A stretch of DNA of 64,000 nucleotides, taken from NCBI GenBank assembly GCA_026261815.1, contig JAMPIT010000481.1, forward strand, positions 496,001 through 560,000. Direction: 5' to 3'. The translations under genes and the position numbers were made by a program. A model generated the notes under the pieces. The model was not told where the DNA came from and ran no database searches. It saw only the letters and a list, made by a program, of their open reading frames with translations. Source of the DNA: Monarcha castaneiventris obscurior (taxonomy: Eukaryota; Chordata; Aves; Passeriformes; Monarchidae). This document shows positions 59,757-64,000 of the stretch, piece after piece (positions within the stretch are counted from its first letter, which is position 1; each line of letters begins with the position of its first letter).

Positions 59757-62700
59757 ATGCTCAATTTTTCCCTCCAGTGCTCAAAACTCAAGAAAACCAG
59801 GATCATCATAATTTTTTTTTTCTGCACCAGTAGAGCAAGCACACAGATGTGTGCCCAGCCCTGACGTTCAGGAGTGTGGGAGCACAGGTTGCCCCCCATT
59901 TCAGCAGCAGAGCCATCCCAGTGCCCAGCAGTGGGGTGGAAGGGCTGGATGTGCTGTGCTCTGTCATTGTGCCGTCCCTGTGACCTGGGGCATCACTGAC
60001 CTGGGGTCAGAACGATACAGGACAGACTCTGTCCTCCATTAGTGAGCACTTGGTCAGCTGGTCACCTGGGCCGAGAGGAAAAAACACGAATTGAACATTA
60101 CTGAGAATAGTTGGGTTTCTCTTCTCCTGAAGTCCTAAATGCACCTTATAAAAAATGGATTCTGGTGCTCAGATGAATACACAGTTACAGCAAATATACA
60201 AAACCTGGAAGATGCCTCCTGTGACACCTCTTGGGGGATCAGGGACCTGTCTTGTGTCTGTGGTGACCCTGACAACAGCCTTGGACCCATTAAAGCATTT
60301 GGTGCTGATTTATATTTTCCGAGTGCTGTTTTCTGGGGCTAGTTCCTCTGTGAGCACCATTTCATCTGAGCAGGGAAGGTGAGCTAGAGGACACTGAAGA
60401 AGGGGATGGAGCATTTTATTACCCACACACAACTTATAAAATATTGAGTGTAGCCTTGTATGGTGTGCTCTGAGTGCTGTGGTCATCCATCATGGACAAG
60501 CAGCCTCCCCACAATTAACAATGTCTATCTTCAGCTCCACCTGAACATTAGCTCTGTAGTAGCCAGAGCCCAATCTCAGTACCAGCACAGCTGACCTACT
60601 TGGAGATCAGGAGGAATCTTAACTCCTGGCCTGACTCAGGTTTGTTCATATTCAGGAAGTTTGGCTGTTATTCTACAGTGCTACAGTAAGAGCATTGCCT
60701 TGCATGTCAGAAATGGCTTCTTTGATTTGGGAGTATATTGGGTTCTACTCTAAGGTCTCCCAGCAAACTTCTTCCCTACCTGAAGCTCAGCACAAGGATG
60801 GTGTTTTTGTGGAGGGGACGTGGCAGGGTCTTCACTTAATATTACTGCAACGGCCGGGATACTTGGGAGAGTGTAACTCCATGCTGTGGGGGTTGGGAGC
60901 AACCTTTCCTACTTTCAGAGATGCTGGACCATTGATACTCCTTTAAGAGCTCCCACTTCGGTGGAAGCACCACATCCAAATGCTCCATGAACCAGGATGT
61001 GCTCATGGGCCCTTAAAAAAGAAAACCAAGTAACTTTTCTGCTTCCCTGAGAAGGAATTACTGAATGAAACTGGCTGGAGGAAAAACTTGTCTTGAATCA
61101 AAAACCCACCTCATCAGGACAAGAAAGAGCTGGCCTGTCCCAGCCTGACAGGCTTGGACCTTCATTTAAGGATTCAAAGAGACCTTGGAAGTGGCACAGA
61201 CCACAGATAAGTGGATGCCAGGTCACAGGTTCACAGAGATAAGGAGCAGACCCATGGGCTGATGAACTTTGTGGAAAATGACCAAGATCTGAGCCCTGAG
61301 TCTTGGGCAGACTCCCAGAACCTCCCCAAAACACCTCTGAGGTTCTGGGCCAAACACCTGCTGTTCAACTGCAGCACAAAACAAGTCCTGCAGCTGATCC
61401 CTGGAGGATGGGGAAGGGAACATCCAGATCTCTGGCCAGGTTTGAGGACTGTGCATTTAGATAACTTGCATGAATATCTGAACTGCTGGTTGCTTAGCCA
61501 ACACAATCCCAGGTCCCAATTCCCCATGGCTACTGGTAATCCCTTAGCAGATTTCCGTGTGGGAGAGGGGAAGGGGCTCTGACGGGCTGCTGGCATCCCT
61601 GGCTCTGGCAGACAACGCTCTTCTTGTGATACCGTTGTGGGAAAGGCAATACACCTGCTTATATTGTGGATGTACAGAATTAGGGGAGAAATCTGATTAT
61701 CCTAATTACTCAGAAATGCTAAATATGTGCAGAATACCGTTTGGCTAATTAGCCTGGGAGACTGCTGGCTGTTCAGCAGGGAGCAGAGCGGGTGCTGGGA
61801 GAAGTGTGATGGGAGTTCACAGGCTGTTTTGTGCCCTTTGCTGTCTGAGCATGTGGAGAAAAGTGAGCTCGGGCACTTGGAGATGTGATTACCAACCTCA
61901 AAACAAATTAAAAAGCTGGGAAAGTGCAATTTTTTTTTCAAACGTCTGACACTTCTTAGGATTCTGGGTCTTCAAGTTTCCCATCTCATTATTTTGAGCA
62001 GAGACTTCCAAGAGAAGGATGAGTTTGCCTTACTGCAAACAGCTGGTGAGAGCCCCTGCACAGCACCTTCTCAGTGGGATCTGTCCTACTCCTTGTCCTG
62101 CCTTGTGCTGACACAGGCACAGCCCCATATGCTCCTGCAGCCTGAGGAGAGCGTGGTGTAGCTGGTTCTCTGAATGGTGCTGCTTTGGTTGCATTTAATA
62201 GGCTCATCTGCTCCACTGAGGGGGTCTTGTGGCCCCAAACCTGACCTTCTTTTTCCAGAGGCACAGAGCAGATGCTAAGCAGGGTGGAGGGTGGTTCATG
62301 CTTAGATCCCAAGGTATTAATCCCCAGGTATCCAGATCCAGAGAAGCAGGCTGGCTCCTCCAGCTGCATGCTGGACATAGATCCACCAAGGAAGTCCTGA
62401 GGCTGTTTGGGAGGGCTGCAGGGAGGCTGGGACAGGTGATGTGCACAGCTTGATGTCCTACAGCCTACACAGCTCTGCCATCAGGCCAGGACCAAACCCC
62501 AGATCTTCTGGATATAATCAGTGCCCAAAACTCACGTTCATCCATCTCTCCTTGTAGCTGCGCTTCCTCATGTCTTTGAATAACCCTGCCTGACTTTACT
62601 CCTGACCTAGCAGAGATTAATGTCCACCTCAAGCTTTTCTGGAAAGGTTTCCCTTCCTGCTCCTGCAAGCTCAGGTTCAGTCTTGTGGTCAGTCCAACAC

Positions 62701-64000
62701 AACATTAGCTGGGCACTTAACTGGGAGAAGCTATGAAGCATTTGGGCCTCCAGGGCTGCTACTGAGACAGCTTAAAGCTGAATTGTGTGGCAGCAAGGAA
62801 TAGATAGGGTGATAGAAAAACTCTGCCATGGCTTCAGACAATAAAGACTGTGTCTCTCTTGTGATGAATAATGGCTCTTTGTTTTATTCCTTAGATGACA
62901 GGGCTGTTAGAACTGCTGAGAACTATCCCAGTGCTAAATATATGGGTATGCAATAAAGGCTCTGCAATCCATGAACTGAGACTGAATGGATACTTGAGTG
63001 AATCATTTCAAGTACGATGAATTTCTGGAGCAGCTCACAGTGACAGGAGGTGGCGGGGCAGTATCCTGTAGGATGCTTTCCTTGCATGAGACGTAGCCCA
63101 GGTTTCATGGCTGCCAAGTTTTTTTCCTCATGAAGCCTCCCTTGGCCATGTAAAGTTCCTCACTCCCAGTTTTGGCCACTAACCTGCAAACGAAGGGCAT
63201 TTCAGGAGCCATGGAGCTGCAGGGTTTGGTGGTGAGAAACTGCCCAGATTTTCTATCAGAAATCCCAGAATCCCAATCCTGGCACACTCAATGGGAATGG
63301 AGCAGTAAACCCCAGGTTCAGCTGTAGCCCAGGGCTGAGAGCTCATCAGAACCCATCAGAATTAGGGTCCTGCTACAATCAGGAGGAAAATGCTGCACCT
63401 TCCTGCTGCAGAGTCACCAGGCTGGAGGAAGAGGCGATGCACAGATGTTGTTGTCACTGTCCAGAGTCACATCTGAGTTCTGCCAGATTAAACTTCCTTG
63501 AAATTACTTAATGTAGCAGCAAGGATTTGAATTTCCATAATGTGGATTAGCACTTTTCTGTTTTAGCTAATCCTTGCACTCAGACCCACAAGCAAGAAGA
63601 TCAGAGGACTTGGGGGGAAAAAATGGCCAGAAAGTTTGGAGCAGGAGCAAACCAAAGATGCCATTGTTCCAGGGATGAGGAATCATCTCACACCTCTGAG
63701 GCGAGGTGTGGATGAAGCTTTGGTGTCACAAGCTGATAGAGGACAAGTCTTTGTCCCTTTCTGTGGCTGAAGGAGACACAGGACTCCGTGGGGGCCCCAA
63801 TGTGTGAGCTGCTCGTTGGGACTCAGCCCCTGCAGGGTCACCAAACTCTTGCCCTGTGGAGACACGACCACAAAGATTTGCTGCAAGTGAACTTTGTTCT
63901 CCAGAGCTGCCAGAGTGGCATCTATTGACCAGCCTCTATTTTTAAAAGGAGGGGAAAGTGGGAAAAGAGAAGGAGAAGAGAAATTCAGCTTTGCTGTTGA

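Larger units (their letters stand above)
52159..64000 (+). other. NKAIN4: NKAIN4 intron 1 (at least 11.8 kb, incomplete)
   Basis: It begins at GTGAGT and runs to the end of the window. NKAIN genes have very long first introns. It contains a CR1 copy (56110-56405), homopolymer runs and AT-rich low-complexity sequence. No other exon was recognised. Confidence 0.75.

Noticed and set aside
52159..64000. Search for a mir-124 gene, which lies near NKAIN4 in human
   Set aside because: I did not find the mature sequence or its hairpin. It should lie further to the right.
1..64000. CRISPR arrays, operons, phage or plasmid features
   Set aside because: The window is eukaryotic nuclear DNA with introns. 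The repeats seen are microsatellites, minisatellites, CR1 and one LTR, none with repeat-spacer structure.

Overview
This is vertebrate nuclear DNA, almost certainly from a bird. The evidence is split genes with GT-AG introns, several 3'-truncated CR1 LINE copies whose 3' ends carry the ATTCTATG-type short tandem tail, AT-rich introns, and compact CpG-island promoters. The gene order (a DEP-domain gene, then ARFGAP1, then NKAIN4) corresponds to human 20q13.33 and chicken chromosome 20. A songbird is possible from the style of the LTR near 15.3 kb, but I cannot prove it.

Layout, left to right. (1) About 0-11.5 kb, minus strand: the first four coding exons of a paralogue of DEPTOR, the two-DEP-domain inhibitor of mTOR. 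Exon 1 is at 11399-11484, exon 2 at 5034-5212, exon 3 at 1901-2024 and exon 4 at 589-767; the gene continues off the left edge. Its promoter lies in a GC-rich island holding a 12-bp minisatellite. (2) About 11.8-24.4 kb: an intergenic spacer with a minus-strand solo LTR (15261-15701, flanked by GCAC target-site duplications), CR1 fragments and one doubtful coding-like stretch. (3) About 24.4-41.8 kb, minus strand: a complete ARFGAP1. Twelve coding exons join in frame to 412 residues, with a non-coding first exon in a CpG island at about 41.3-41.8 kb. (4) About 41.9-51.7 kb: an intergenic spacer with two clear CR1 copies and a TAAT-rich block that may be regulatory. (5) About 51.7-64 kb, plus strand: a CpG island and the first coding exon of NKAIN4 (52105-52158), followed by more than 11.8 kb of first intron.

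Functionally these are unrelated neighbours: growth signalling through mTOR (DEPTOR-like), COPI/Golgi Arf1 GTP hydrolysis (ARFGAP1), and a Na,K-ATPase beta-subunit-interacting membrane protein (NKAIN4). Their neighbourhood still carries information. Human DEPTOR sits beside COL14A1, and human ARFGAP1 sits beside COL20A1, the COL14A1 paralogue. The DEPTOR-like gene here is therefore best read as the other half of a whole-genome-duplication pair. It appears to have been kept in this lineage and is absent, as far as I know, from the human ARFGAP1-COL20A1 interval.

Exon boundaries given for the DEPTOR-like gene, ARFGAP1 and NKAIN4 were read base by base. Every internal exon has AG/GT borders, and the joined phases are consistent. 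Transcription starts, polyadenylation sites and repeat edges are approximate unless stated.
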